Shown here one piece after another: positions 1 to 8,704 of a DNA stretch of 64,000 bases (within the stretch, counting starts at the first letter, position 1; every line of letters starts with the position of its first letter). This DNA is from Oscillospiraceae bacterium (GTDB taxonomy: Bacteria; Bacillota; Clostridia; Oscillospirales; CAG-272): assembly GCA_015064555.1 (NCBI GenBank), contig SVRZ01000003.1, positions 1 through 64,000 of the forward strand. Direction: 5' to 3'. The notes under the pieces are model-generated. The model saw only the letters and a list, made by a program, of their open reading frames with translations. It made no database searches and was not told the origin of the DNA. A program made the position numbers and the translations under genes.

Positions 1-2
1 AT

Positions 3-155
3 TGGAATGCGTTATTCGATACGTATCCGAAATCTAATGGAATGTTGCTTTATTTCGGTATGATTTTTGTTATTGCAATCGTTATATGGGTTGTAGCGGA
101 TAGGAAGGAAAAAACATCAAAGATCGAAAAATCACAATCGCATTGTAGATCTTAG
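3..155 (+). CDS. C-terminal fragment of a membrane protein (gene begins before the window)
   Basis: Frame 3 open from the window edge: WNALFDTYPKSNGMLLYFGMIFVIAIVIWVVADRKEKTSKIEKSQSHCRS*, one TM helix with a basic tail; stop TAG at 153-155. Confidence 0.5.
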   Translation, partial: WNALFDTYPKSNGMLLYFGMIFVIAIVIWVVADRKEKTSKIEKSQSHCRS

Positions 156-223
156 ATACATTCAATAAATATATGCCCTCGTGCCAAAAAGAGCCGTAAA
201 AGAGCGAGGCATTTCTATCAGAA

Positions 224-249
224 AGCCACGGCTCAAACGAACCGTGGCT
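224..249. terminator. Intrinsic terminator-like hairpin
   Basis: AGCCACGG ...CTCAAACGAA... CCGTGGCT perfect 8-bp stem. Confidence 0.55.
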
Positions 250-255
250 TTGCTG

Positions 256-420
256 TTATTTCATATAATCCGCGCACGCTTTCTCAAGCATAAGAAAATC
301 GTTGCAGCGTTTGGCGAGAGATGAAGGATCGCCATCCTTGATTTTAATAAAATCAAGCCCTTCTTTAGCCGAGAGCTATGTAATGCTCCCGTTAATTTCG
401 TAAAGCTTAAGGTTGTCCAT
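256..420 (-). pseudogene. Short ORF interrupted by an in-frame TAG
   Basis: Minus strand: GGAGGACTCA-ATG; MDNLKLYEINGSIT[TAG]LSAKEGLDFIKIKDGDPSSLAKRCNDFLMLEKACADYMK*; same frame before and after the TAG (376-378). Confidence 0.5.
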
Positions 421-630
421 TGAGTCCTCCAAAATAGCAAATGGGGCTGTGTAATTTAGGCGTAACCGAAAAACTACAGAGGCATTCTGCAAGCAGTGCC
501 TCTGTAGTGCTTTATGTGTGACCTGAAGGGAGCAAGAAATTCTACATTCCTGCCGTTGTTTATTATTATGTCTAGTGTCACTGTCTGACATAATAAAACT
601 CCAAAAAAGCATTTTTAGTTTAGAGTTATG

Positions 631-810
631 AATTTGGCTTTGCCAAATGTTATGAGCTTGCTATGCAAGCGTTATGATATGATTGCCTTGTAACTTCAAA
701 CTGTGCCGAAGGCACATCATAACTACGCGAAGCGTATCATAACTGATAACTTGCCGCAGGCAATCATAGTTGATCGAATGGGAATGAGCTATGCTCATTC
801 CCATTCGATC
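631..810. repeat. Array of mini-hairpins separated by GTTATGA/TCATAAC linkers
   Basis: ATTTGGCTTTGCCAAAT, GCTTGCTATGCAAGC, TGTGCCGAAGGCACA, TACGCGAAGCGTA, TTGCCGCAGGCAA, then the 18-bp stem GATCGAATGGGAATGAGC/GCTCATTCCCATTCGATC. Confidence 0.75.
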
Positions 811-1796
811 GTCCCGGTAGGCTTCGGTGTGAGATCGTAGAGAACTCTGTTTATACCCTCGACCTCGGCGGTGATGCGGGCTGTTATTTTATGCAGAATG
901 GCATATGGGATCTCTTCTATGCTTGCGGTCATGGCATCGGTGGTATTGACGGCGCGGATTATCGCGGGCCAGCCCTCGTAGCGGCTGTCATCCTTAACGC
1001 CGACACTCTTCATATCGGGAACGATAACGAAATACTGCCATACCTTCTCGGCAAGTCCGCATTTGTCAAATTCATCGCGGAGAATGGCATCAGCCTCGCG
1101 CAGAGCATTGAGCCTGTCGCGCGTGATGGCGCCAAGACAGCGAACACCGAGACCGGGGCCGGGGAAGGGCTGACGGTATACCATAGAATGGGGAAGACCA
1201 AGTGCCTCACCCACAACGCGCACCTCGTCCTTGAAGAGAAGTGCAAGAGGCTCAACAAGCTCAAACTGCAGATCCTCGGGCAGACCGCCGACGTTGTGGT
1301 GCGATTTAACCGCCTTCTTGCCCTCAGCTTGCTTCTGGCTTTCCAAAATGTCGGGATATATGGTTCCCTGCGCGAGGAAGGATATGCCCTCAAGACGTCT
1401 TGCCTCGTCGGCAAAAACGTTTATAAATTCCGCGCCGATTATCTTTCTCTTCGTTTCAGGATCCGAAACGTCACGGAGAAGATCAAGGAAACGGTCTGTA
1501 GCATCAACGTATATGAGGTTGACGTCCATTTGCTTTTCGAAAATGTCTACAACAGCCTCGGATTCGTTTTTTCTCATAAGACCGTGATTTACGTGGACAC
1601 AATAAAGCTGCTTTCCGATAGCCTTTGCGAGCAATGCGGCAACGACAGAGGAGTCAACGCCGCCCGAAAGAGCGAGGAGTACCTTCTTATCTCCAACCTG
1701 CTCCTTTATGAGGGCGATCTGCTTTTTAATAAATTCATTTGCAAGAGCCTCGTTCGTAATGCGGAGGAAGCTCTCAGGACGTACGATCGTTTGCAT
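795..1796 (-). CDS. guaA: GMP synthase (glutamine-hydrolysing) ATP-PPase/dimerisation subunit, lacking the glutaminase domain
   Basis: LLALSGGVDSSVVAALLAKAIG PP-loop, QPFPGPGLGVRCLG, C-terminal LTPKPTGTIEWE; ORF starts only ~40 aa before the PP-loop. Confidence 0.93.
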   Translation of the reverse strand: MQTIVRPESFLRITNEALANEFIKKQIALIKEQVGDKKVLLALSGGVDSSVVAALLAKAIGKQLYCVHVNHGLMRKNESEAVVDIFEKQMDVNLIYVDATDRFLDLLRDVSDPETKRKIIGAEFINVFADEARRLEGISFLAQGTIYPDILESQKQAEGKKAVKSHHNVGGLPEDLQFELVEPLALLFKDEVRVVGEALGLPHSMVYRQPFPGPGLGVRCLGAITRDRLNALREADAILRDEFDKCGLAEKVWQYFVIVPDMKSVGVKDDSRYEGWPAIIRAVNTTDAMTASIEEIPYAILHKITARITAEVEGINRVLYDLTPKPTGTIEWE

Positions 1797-1970
1797 AATA
1801 TCTCCTTTGTTCGGTTAAAAAATATTTATAGATATATTTTACTACATTCATTCCGAGAAATCAACAGTTTTTTATCATAAAAATTTTCCCTTATGTTCCT
1901 ATCAAATTTGTACAAAATATAAAAAGCTTTTCGTCATATTGACGGATTAAAGAAAAATGACGGATTTAGA

Positions 1971-1999
1971 TTGAAAAAAACAATATTTTATGTTATAAT
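1971..1999 (+). promoter_or_regulatory. Sigma-A type promoter
   Basis: TTGAAA (1971-1976), 17 bp, TATAAT (1994-1999). Confidence 0.6.
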
Positions 2000-2133
2000 T
2001 CGGGTGTGGGCGGATGAAACCTACATTCCATATATTTATATGTGAAGAATATCACATCTTATCTGTGGGTAAAATCATTATCGGAACTTTCGGAAAATAT
2101 ATTTTTCAAAAAACGAATTTTTTTGAAAAGCTA

Positions 2134-2162
2134 TTGACAAACGCTGTTGTTGTTGATATAAT
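2134..2162 (+). promoter_or_regulatory. Sigma-A promoter of the Fur-family regulator/rubrerythrin operon
   Basis: TTGACA (2134-2139), 17 bp, TATAAT (2157-2162). Confidence 0.8.
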
Positions 2163-2215
2163 GCTTTTGGACTAGGTCTAAAAAAACTGTACAAAGTCTA
2201 AAACGGAGGAAAAGT

Positions 2216-2584
2216 ATGACAAAGCAAAGAGCATTATTGCTATCTATTTTCCGTTCCGAATTATGCAAAGGACAGCACAGAACGGCGGACGAGCTGCTTT
2301 TTTTTGCCAAAGAGCGTATGCCGGGCATCTCGAGGGCAACCGTTTATAATAATCTTAAATCTATGGAATCAGAGGGCCTTATCAGAAGGATAACAACAGA
2401 TGGCGGAGCAGACGTTTACGATTCGTCATTTGAGCTTCACGGGCATATGATATGCACATCCTGCGGCTCTATAAAGGATATAATGGTTCCGACCTTGCTT
2501 TCGGATATGTGCGAGGTATCGGGCGAGCCGGTAGATTCCTATGAGCTGAAGCTCAGGTACGTATGCAGAGAATGCAGGAAATAG
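2216..2584 (+). CDS. Fur/PerR-family transcriptional repressor
   Basis: GISRATVYNNLKSMESEGLI winged helix, HGHMICTSCGSIKDI and YVCRECRK Cys motifs. Confidence 0.9.
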   Translation: MTKQRALLLSIFRSELCKGQHRTADELLFFAKERMPGISRATVYNNLKSMESEGLIRRITTDGGADVYDSSFELHGHMICTSCGSIKDIMVPTLLSDMCEVSGEPVDSYELKLRYVCRECRK

Positions 2585-2654
2585 ACTGCGGTACGGAATT
2601 TGAATTTAAAAACAAAAAATAAAAAATAAACCTATTTAAAAGGAGAAAAACACA

Positions 2655-3188
2655 ATGGAACTCAAGGGAACCAAAACAGAACAGAATCTTATGACTGCTT
2701 TTGCAGGCGAATCTCAGGCAAGAAACAAGTACACCTACTTTGCATCTGTTGCAAAGAAGGAGGGCTATGAGCAGATCGCGGCTATCTTCCAGCAGACCGC
2801 AGATAACGAGAAGGAGCATGCAAAGCTTTGGTTCAAGGCTCTTGGCGGACTCGGCACTACTGCGGCGAACCTTCTTGCAGCTGCAGAGGGCGAGAACTAC
2901 GAGTGGACCGATATGTACGATACCTTCGCAAAGGAAGCTGAGGAGGAGGGCTTCAAGGCTCTTGCGGCTCAGTTCAGAATGGTAGCGGCTATCGAGAAGT
3001 CACACGAGGAAAGATATCGCAAGCTCCTCTCCAACGTTGAGATGCAGCAGGTATTTGCAAAGAGCGAGATGACTATGTGGGAGTGCCGCAACTGCGGTCA
3101 CCTTGTAATGGGACTCAAGGCTCCTCTTGCTTGCCCTGTTTGCGCTCATCCTCAGAGCTTCTTCGAGGTAAGAAAAGAGAATTATTGA
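2655..3188 (+). CDS. rbr: Rubrerythrin
   Basis: [19 protein letters not shown] diiron motif and C-terminal rubredoxin-like [25 protein letters not shown]. Confidence 0.95.
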   Translation: MELKGTKTEQNLMTAFAGESQARNKYTYFASVAKKEGYEQIAAIFQQTADNEKEHAKLWFKALGGLGTTAANLLAAAEGENYEWTDMYDTFAKEAEEEGFKALAAQFRMVAAIEKSHEERYRKLLSNVEMQQVFAKSEMTMWECRNCGHLVMGLKAPLACPVCAHPQSFFEVRKENY

Positions 3189-3228
3189 TCATATAAATTC
3201 TGATTTATAAAAAACGCCGGTATGCAAA

Positions 3229-3264
3229 CAGAAAGAGCAGACACTTGTATGTCTGCTCTTTCTG
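3229..3264. terminator. Intrinsic terminator downstream of rubrerythrin
   Basis: CAGAAAGAGCAGACA cttgta TGTCTGCTCTTTCTG, 15-bp perfect stem. Confidence 0.7.
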
Positions 3265-3266
3265 TT

Positions 3267-3580
3267 AGTGATGTTTTTGCTAACGCAAAAGTGATGTATT
3301 TGCTGTCGCAAAAGTGATGTATTTGCTAACGCAAAAGTGATGCTATTCGCTACGCTCATAATGATGTTACGAGCCATTTGCTACGCAAATATATGCTCGC
3401 AGTGATGTGATGTTGCCCACTACGCCGTCAGGCGTAACATCATTCACGCAGTGAACATCACTGCCGCAGGCAACATCATTCACGTAGTGAACATCACTGC
3501 CGAAGGCAACATCACTTGCCCTGGGGGGCAAACATCGTTTAGCGTGAATGCTCTGTTAAGAGCATCACGCTAATAGCATC
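3267..3580. repeat. Array of about 10 or more mini-hairpins with GTGATG/CATCAC linkers
   Basis: TTTTGCtaacGCAAAA, TTTGCtgtcGCAAA, TTTGCtaacGCAAA, TTCACGCAGTGAA, TGCCGCAGGCA, TTCACGTAGTGAA, TGCCGAAGGCA, TTGCCCtggGGGGCAA etc., separated by (A)GTGATG or (A)ACATCA(C/T). Confidence 0.75.
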
Positions 3581-3718
3581 ACGCTAATATTTTGCATATG
3601 ATAAGCATATAAGACTAATTTCTTGAAAGAAATCACTTATATATTAGTCATTTTTGCACAGTATAAATGTGCGTGTAGTCGAAATTTGAATTTTTTTGCA
3701 AAAAATCTTGCAAAACTA

Positions 3719-3747
3719 TTGATTTTAGCACTGTTTTGTGTTACAAT
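3719..3747 (+). promoter_or_regulatory. Sigma-A promoter upstream of gdhA
   Basis: TTGATT (3719-3724), 17 bp, TACAAT (3742-3747). Confidence 0.65.
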
Positions 3748-3787
3748 ATAGCATACTTTAAAATGAGAAATCCCGGAGGATATACCA

Positions 3788-5137
3788 ATGTTCAGATCTG
3801 CATACTTAAACGACCTAATGGAGCGCGTTGAGCGCCGCAATCCCGGAGAGCCTGAATTTCATCAGACGGTGCGAGAGGTTCTCGAATCAATAGAGCCCGT
3901 GCTGCTTCAGCGCCCCGAATACATAAAGGCGGGAGTTATAGAAAGGCTCGTCGAGCCCGAGAGAATAATAAAGTTCAGAGTTCCGTGGGTGGATGATAAC
4001 GGAAACGTTGTTGTGAACCGCGGCTTCAGAATTCAGTTCAACAGTGCGATCGGTCCGTATAAGGGCGGTCTTCGCTTCCACCCGAGCGTAAACGAGAGCA
4101 TTATCAAGTTCCTTGGCTTCGAGCAGACCTTCAAGAATTCGCTTACAGGTCTTCCTATGGGCGGCGGTAAAGGCGGCTCTGACTTTGATCCGAAGGGAAA
4201 GTCGGATATGGAGGTTATGCGCTTCTGTCAAAGCTTTATGACAGAGCTTGCCAAGTATATAGGTGCCGATACCGATGTTCCTGCGGGCGATATCGGCGTA
4301 GGCGCACGTGAGATAGGCTATCTCTTCGGTCAGTATAAGAGGCTCCGCGATGAATTCACGGGTGTGCTTACAGGAAAGGGACTTCCGTACGGAGGATCGC
4401 TTATCCGCCCTGAGGCAACAGGCTTTGGTGCGGTGTATTATGCATCATATATGCTCAAGGATCGCGGCGAGGACATAAAGGGAAAGACCTTTGCTATTTC
4501 CGGCTTCGGAAACGTTGCCTGGGGAACCGCGCTCAAGATAACCGAGCTTGGCGGTAAGGTAGTTACTATTTCCGGTCCCGATGGATACGTGTATGATATA
4601 GACGGTATAAATACCAAGGAAAAGATAGACTTTATGGTAAAGATGCGTGCCTCCTGCCGTAACAGGGTAGAGGATTACGCAGATGAATTCGGCGTTCCGT
4701 TCTTCAAGGGTGAGAAGCCATGGGGCGTCAAGGTTGACGTTATTATGCCTTGTGCCACTCAGAATGAGGTCGGAATCGAGGAGGCTCGCCGTATAGTTGA
4801 AAACGGAGTCAAGTATTACGTCGAGGTATCGAACATGCCCACCACCAACGAGGCTCTTGCATACCTTATGGCAAACGGAGTTCTGGTAGCTCCCTCAAAG
4901 GCGGTTAACGCGGGCGGTGTGTCTGTTTCCGGACTTGAGATGTCGCAGAATTCCATGAGATACAGCTGGTCTGCTGAGGAGGTCGATGAAAAGCTCAAGG
5001 TTATAATGAAGAGCATTTACGATTCATCAGTTAAGGCAGCACGCGAGTTCGGTATGGAGGGCAACCTTGTTGCCGGTGCCAATATTGCCGGATTCATAAA
5101 AGTTGCAGATGCTATGCTTGCTCAGGGCGTTGTCTGA
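3788..5137 (+). CDS. gdhA: Glutamate dehydrogenase (NADP-type)
   Basis: PYKGGLRFHPSVNESIIKFLGFEQTFKNSLTGLPMGGGKGGSDFDPKGKSD; full length 449 aa. Confidence 0.97.
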   Translation: MFRSAYLNDLMERVERRNPGEPEFHQTVREVLESIEPVLLQRPEYIKAGVIERLVEPERIIKFRVPWVDDNGNVVVNRGFRIQFNSAIGPYKGGLRFHPSVNESIIKFLGFEQTFKNSLTGLPMGGGKGGSDFDPKGKSDMEVMRFCQSFMTELAKYIGADTDVPAGDIGVGAREIGYLFGQYKRLRDEFTGVLTGKGLPYGGSLIRPEATGFGAVYYASYMLKDRGEDIKGKTFAISGFGNVAWGTALKITELGGKVVTISGPDGYVYDIDGINTKEKIDFMVKMRASCRNRVEDYADEFGVPFFKGEKPWGVKVDVIMPCATQNEVGIEEARRIVENGVKYYVEVSNMPTTNEALAYLMANGVLVAPSKAVNAGGVSVSGLEMSQNSMRYSWSAEEVDEKLKVIMKSIYDSSVKAAREFGMEGNLVAGANIAGFIKVADAMLAQGVV

Positions 5138-5161
5138 TGCATAATATATCATAAATCGGAT

Positions 5162-5201
5162 AATGGCAGAAGAGTGCTTATTTTTGCATTTTTCTGCCAT
5201 T
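5162..5201. terminator. Terminator downstream of gdhA
   Basis: AATGGCAGAA ... TTCTGCCATT followed by a T-rich tract. Confidence 0.65.
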
Positions 5202-5237
5202 ATTATTTTTACTTAATAATACGTAATAATTAGCCAC

Positions 5238-5266
5238 TTGAAAAAAATCTTAATATATGCTAAAAT
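5238..5266 (+). promoter_or_regulatory. Candidate promoter of the two-component operon
   Basis: TTGAAA, 17 bp, TAAAAT. Confidence 0.5.
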
Positions 5267-5308
5267 ATCTATATTAAACTTATCAAATACTCCGAAAGGG
5301 TTGCTTTT

Positions 5309-6001
5309 ATGAAGATTTTAGTTACAGATGATGAAAAGGAAATAAGAAAGATACTTAAGCTTCTTCTCACAGACTACGGTCATACCGTCGTCGAGGCGGC
5401 AAACGGCGAGGCTGCAGTAAACGCGCTTACAAATGATGCCGGAATAGATCTTTGTATTATGGATATAATGATGCCGAAGCTTTCGGGAATTGATGCTGTA
5501 AAGAAGATAAGAAACTTTTCTACCGTACCCGTGTTGTTTTTAACCGCGAAATCGCTCGATTCCGATAAGGAGAGCGCGTACTCGGTCGGAGGTGACGATT
5601 ATCTTGTAAAGCCCTTCTCGGCGGCAGAGCTGATAATGAAGGTAGATGCTCTTACAAGGCGATACAACAGATATAAGGCTAAGGGCGAATCGACAGAGGG
5701 AATAATAAAGCTCGGCTTTGGAGTTATGATAAATACCGATAGCCGCGAGGTCTTTAAGTTTGGTGAGCCTATAGATATAAGGGATAAGGAAATGGAGCTG
5801 CTGCTCTATCTTGCCACGAACCGAGGCAGAGCAATAAGCGCAGAGGAGCTTTATCGCTCGGTGTGGGATGAGATGGTGCTCCCGTCCTCCAACAACACCG
5901 TAACCGTCCATATGCTCAATCTCAGGCGCAAGCTCGAGGACATACCTTCCTCGCCTAAGCTTATAAGAACCGTTTGGGGAAAGGGATATCAGATTGATTA
6001 A
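5309..6001 (+). CDS. OmpR/PhoB-family response regulator
   Basis: ILVTDDEKEIRKILKLLL receiver, CIMDIMMPKLSG, C-terminal winged helix RTVWGKGYQID. Confidence 0.95.
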   Translation: MKILVTDDEKEIRKILKLLLTDYGHTVVEAANGEAAVNALTNDAGIDLCIMDIMMPKLSGIDAVKKIRNFSTVPVLFLTAKSLDSDKESAYSVGGDDYLVKPFSAAELIMKVDALTRRYNRYKAKGESTEGIIKLGFGVMINTDSREVFKFGEPIDIRDKEMELLLYLATNRGRAISAEELYRSVWDEMVLPSSNNTVTVHMLNLRRKLEDIPSSPKLIRTVWGKGYQID

Positions 6002-7658
6002 AGCTATAAGAAGATTTTGGAACGACTGCTTCCATTCTCTGCGCTCAGGGATGCTTGCGGTAATAATAATGTCTATGATACTATCGGTGCTCGCCTTCGT
6101 CGGCATGGAGATTGCTGCCAATAGATTGATAGAGAACCATTACAATTCCGCAGAAGAAAAGAAGCAAAGATATGATGAATATATGCATGATTTGCAAACT
6201 TATGTTAGCAATAATGCAGTTTCTTCGGACGACACCAAAAGCATTACACATTGGATGGAATTAAATCCGAACGTGTATCTTTTCATATATAAGGATGGCC
6301 AGCTTTTCTTCGACGGAAGCAGTAACAATTCAGGCAGCACCTCTCCATCGGACAAAGAGGAGGACACCGACTCGGGAAAGGATGATCAGGGCGCGGATAC
6401 CGGCGGGGATGAGGATGATCGGGACGGCACAGGTGACGGCGGTGAAGAGAATTCGGGTGGATCCGCCGAGGATACATCGGGTGAGGCTCCATTGAGTGGA
6501 ATCTCATCCGAGAGCACTTCGACTTCAGACCGTAATCCCAAGCCCAATGCATCGAAGCCTAATCCTTCGGGTAACTCCGAATCGGCGGAAAAAAATACCG
6601 AGAGCTCAAGCTCTGCGCTTACGCCTGCCGAGAGGCAGGAGATAATCGCGCAGGCGGAGAAAAACGGACTCACCCTTCTCGAATTTGCCGACGGAGAGCT
6701 CTTCGTTACGCTTTATGATTTTTCCGATACTGTCTATTATGATCTGGCTGTGATAGTCAGCATCATAGGCGCGGTAGTCATATTCGTGCTTATCCTGATG
6801 CTTTATTTCCGTATAATCACCACAAAGATTTCAAGGCTGGCAACCGACGTCAGCGCGGTATACGAGGTAGATGATTCGCAGTCTATAACGACTTATATAG
6901 GAAATGACGAGCTCTCAGAGCTCACGCGAAACGTTGAGCAGATGCGCATGTCGATGCTGGACAGCCTTAAGAAGGAAAAGGAGGCTATTGAGGCGAACAC
7001 CGAGCTTATAACCTCGATGTCGCATGATATACGCACGCCTCTTACCGTCCTGCTCGGTTACCTTGATATTATGAAGACGCACACAGATGATGAAACAATG
7101 TGCGACTATATCAAGGCAGCAGAGCTGACGGCAATGAGAATGAAGGAGCTTTCTGATGATATGTTCAGATATTTCCTTGTCTTTGCGGGCAAGGGGGGCG
7201 ACGTTGATATGGTTGAATATAATGCTGCAACCATCTTCGATCAGCTCTTTTCCGAGCATCTGATACTACTCCACGAAAAGGGGTATGAGGTCGTATTGAA
7301 TTCGGGAAGCGAGCTTGAGGATGATATGATGATATCCACCGATGCACCCAAGCTTATGCGTATCGTAGACAACCTTATTTCCAATATGTATAAGTATGCC
7401 GATAAGGAGCATCCTATAGAGTTGACCGCTACCCGTGTTATGGATAAGCTGGAAATAAGACTCAGAAACAAGGTGGTTAAGGATAAATCCCGCGCAGAGA
7501 GCAACGGCATCGGTCTTAAGACCTGCCGGAAGCTTTGCGAGGCTCTTGATATCGACTTCAACTGCGGCATCGAGCCTTGCGGCGAGGACGAATTCTATTT
7601 CACGAATCTTAAATTCAAAATCGTCGCTGACAGTGCGGATGCGGAGGATAAGAAATGA
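5994..7658 (+). CDS. Sensor histidine kinase with acidic low-complexity extracellular insert (TTG start overlapping the regulator stop)
   Basis: Two TM segments, HAMP-like region, H-box ELITSMSHDIRTPLTVLLGYLDIM, G-box NGIGLKTCRKLCEAL. Confidence 0.9.
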   Translation: MIKAIRRFWNDCFHSLRSGMLAVIIMSMILSVLAFVGMEIAANRLIENHYNSAEEKKQRYDEYMHDLQTYVSNNAVSSDDTKSITHWMELNPNVYLFIYKDGQLFFDGSSNNSGSTSPSDKEEDTDSGKDDQGADTGGDEDDRDGTGDGGEENSGGSAEDTSGEAPLSGISSESTSTSDRNPKPNASKPNPSGNSESAEKNTESSSSALTPAERQEIIAQAEKNGLTLLEFADGELFVTLYDFSDTVYYDLAVIVSIIGAVVIFVLILMLYFRIITTKISRLATDVSAVYEVDDSQSITTYIGNDELSELTRNVEQMRMSMLDSLKKEKEAIEANTELITSMSHDIRTPLTVLLGYLDIMKTHTDDETMCDYIKAAELTAMRMKELSDDMFRYFLVFAGKGGDVDMVEYNAATIFDQLFSEHLILLHEKGYEVVLNSGSELEDDMMISTDAPKLMRIVDNLISNMYKYADKEHPIELTATRVMDKLEIRLRNKVVKDKSRAESNGIGLKTCRKLCEALDIDFNCGIEPCGEDEFYFTNLKFKIVADSADAEDKK

Positions 7659-8575
7659 TATTCAAACCGGATATAAGCTTCTGTAAAAGTGAAGAATTGT
7701 TTACAAAAACGCCATATTTAACACCTGAAGAGGTGGATGTAGCGAAGGAATATTTGTATTCCGATTTCTCTGCAGAGGAGTGCGAGGTGCGCTATGCCAT
7801 CGCGCACTTCTGCTTTATATTCAGGTATTATTCCGAGGATACAGGCTACTACTTCAGTGCCCCGTATTCTATATCGGAGCGCTCGGATACCGCTGCCGCA
7901 TATGCCGCCGTTGCCGAGTATTGCAGGCTCGAGGAGATCCCTCGTGTTATAATTGACGTTCTCCCCGAGGAGCTTGATGTTTGCATAGGAGGGGCTAAGG
8001 ACTATGATGCCTCCGAGCTTGATGACGGTACTTATATCGTGAGCTTCTACACCGAGTGCATGCGGCTTGAGGATCTGCCTGAGGCGATGGAGGGCGACAT
8101 TTATCTTGCAGAACCCGTATCGGCATATTCGGATGCCTATTGCCGCCTCATCTCGGACAAGGAGCATAATAAATATTACGGATACGATGCCGCGGGGGAT
8201 ATTTCAGATCTCGACGGCGAAGAATACGTCGAGCTCGTCCGCTCCGAGTTCGACAGGCGGGTGTCTATGACGTATGCCGCTACCGTGCTCGATGGGGACG
8301 GAAAAAACCTCCTTGTCGGTGAGGCTGCTCTTTACGGTTTTGACGGCGAGGGACACGCCCGCGCAGCATTTCGAGTGCTCAGGGAGCATACGCGCCGCGG
8401 ATACGGAAGGAGCATCCTGCGCGCGCTCGTAAATATCGCACGAGGTATCGGACTTCATTCGCTCATTTGCGAGGTGATGCAGGATAATGCCCCCTCGCTC
8501 GCGCTTTTGAGCTCGATGGGATATTCCTGTGCTATAAGAGACGGTATCGCCGTTTTTGAGATTCCGCTCGCGTGA
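7655..8575 (+). CDS. GNAT-family N-acetyltransferase
   Basis: C-terminal ARAAFRVLREHTRRGYGRSILRALVNIARGIGLHSLICEVMQDNAPSLALLSSMGY; overlaps the kinase stop (ATGA). Confidence 0.8.
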   Translation: MIFKPDISFCKSEELFTKTPYLTPEEVDVAKEYLYSDFSAEECEVRYAIAHFCFIFRYYSEDTGYYFSAPYSISERSDTAAAYAAVAEYCRLEEIPRVIIDVLPEELDVCIGGAKDYDASELDDGTYIVSFYTECMRLEDLPEAMEGDIYLAEPVSAYSDAYCRLISDKEHNKYYGYDAAGDISDLDGEEYVELVRSEFDRRVSMTYAATVLDGDGKNLLVGEAALYGFDGEGHARAAFRVLREHTRRGYGRSILRALVNIARGIGLHSLICEVMQDNAPSLALLSSMGYSCAIRDGIAVFEIPLA

Positions 8576-8675
8576 ATATTTTATAAAGATGCAGTCATAA
8601 TATATACAATTTGTACAATTTATTCTAATTTGTACAGAAAAAATTAATGCGTAAGATATTTTTTTCAAAAAAGGC

Positions 8676-8704
8676 TTGACAATTGCCGAACGAAGTGTTA
8701 CAAT
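8676..8704 (+). promoter_or_regulatory. Sigma-A promoter of the str operon
   Basis: TTGACA (8676-8681), 17 bp, TACAAT (8699-8704). Confidence 0.75.

Noticed and set aside
631-810. CRISPR array
   Set aside because: Spacers are 6-8 nt, repeats are not identical direct repeats, and no cas genes are present
891-1880. 329-aa plus-strand ORF opposite guaA
   Set aside because: guaA on the minus strand is clear; the plus ORF shows no family
1971-2129. Purine riboswitch or 6S RNA
   Set aside because: I could not match the conserved core of either; kept only as an unassigned candidate RNA
3267-3580. CRISPR array
   Set aside because: Too short and irregular; structure is hairpin-linker, not repeat-spacer
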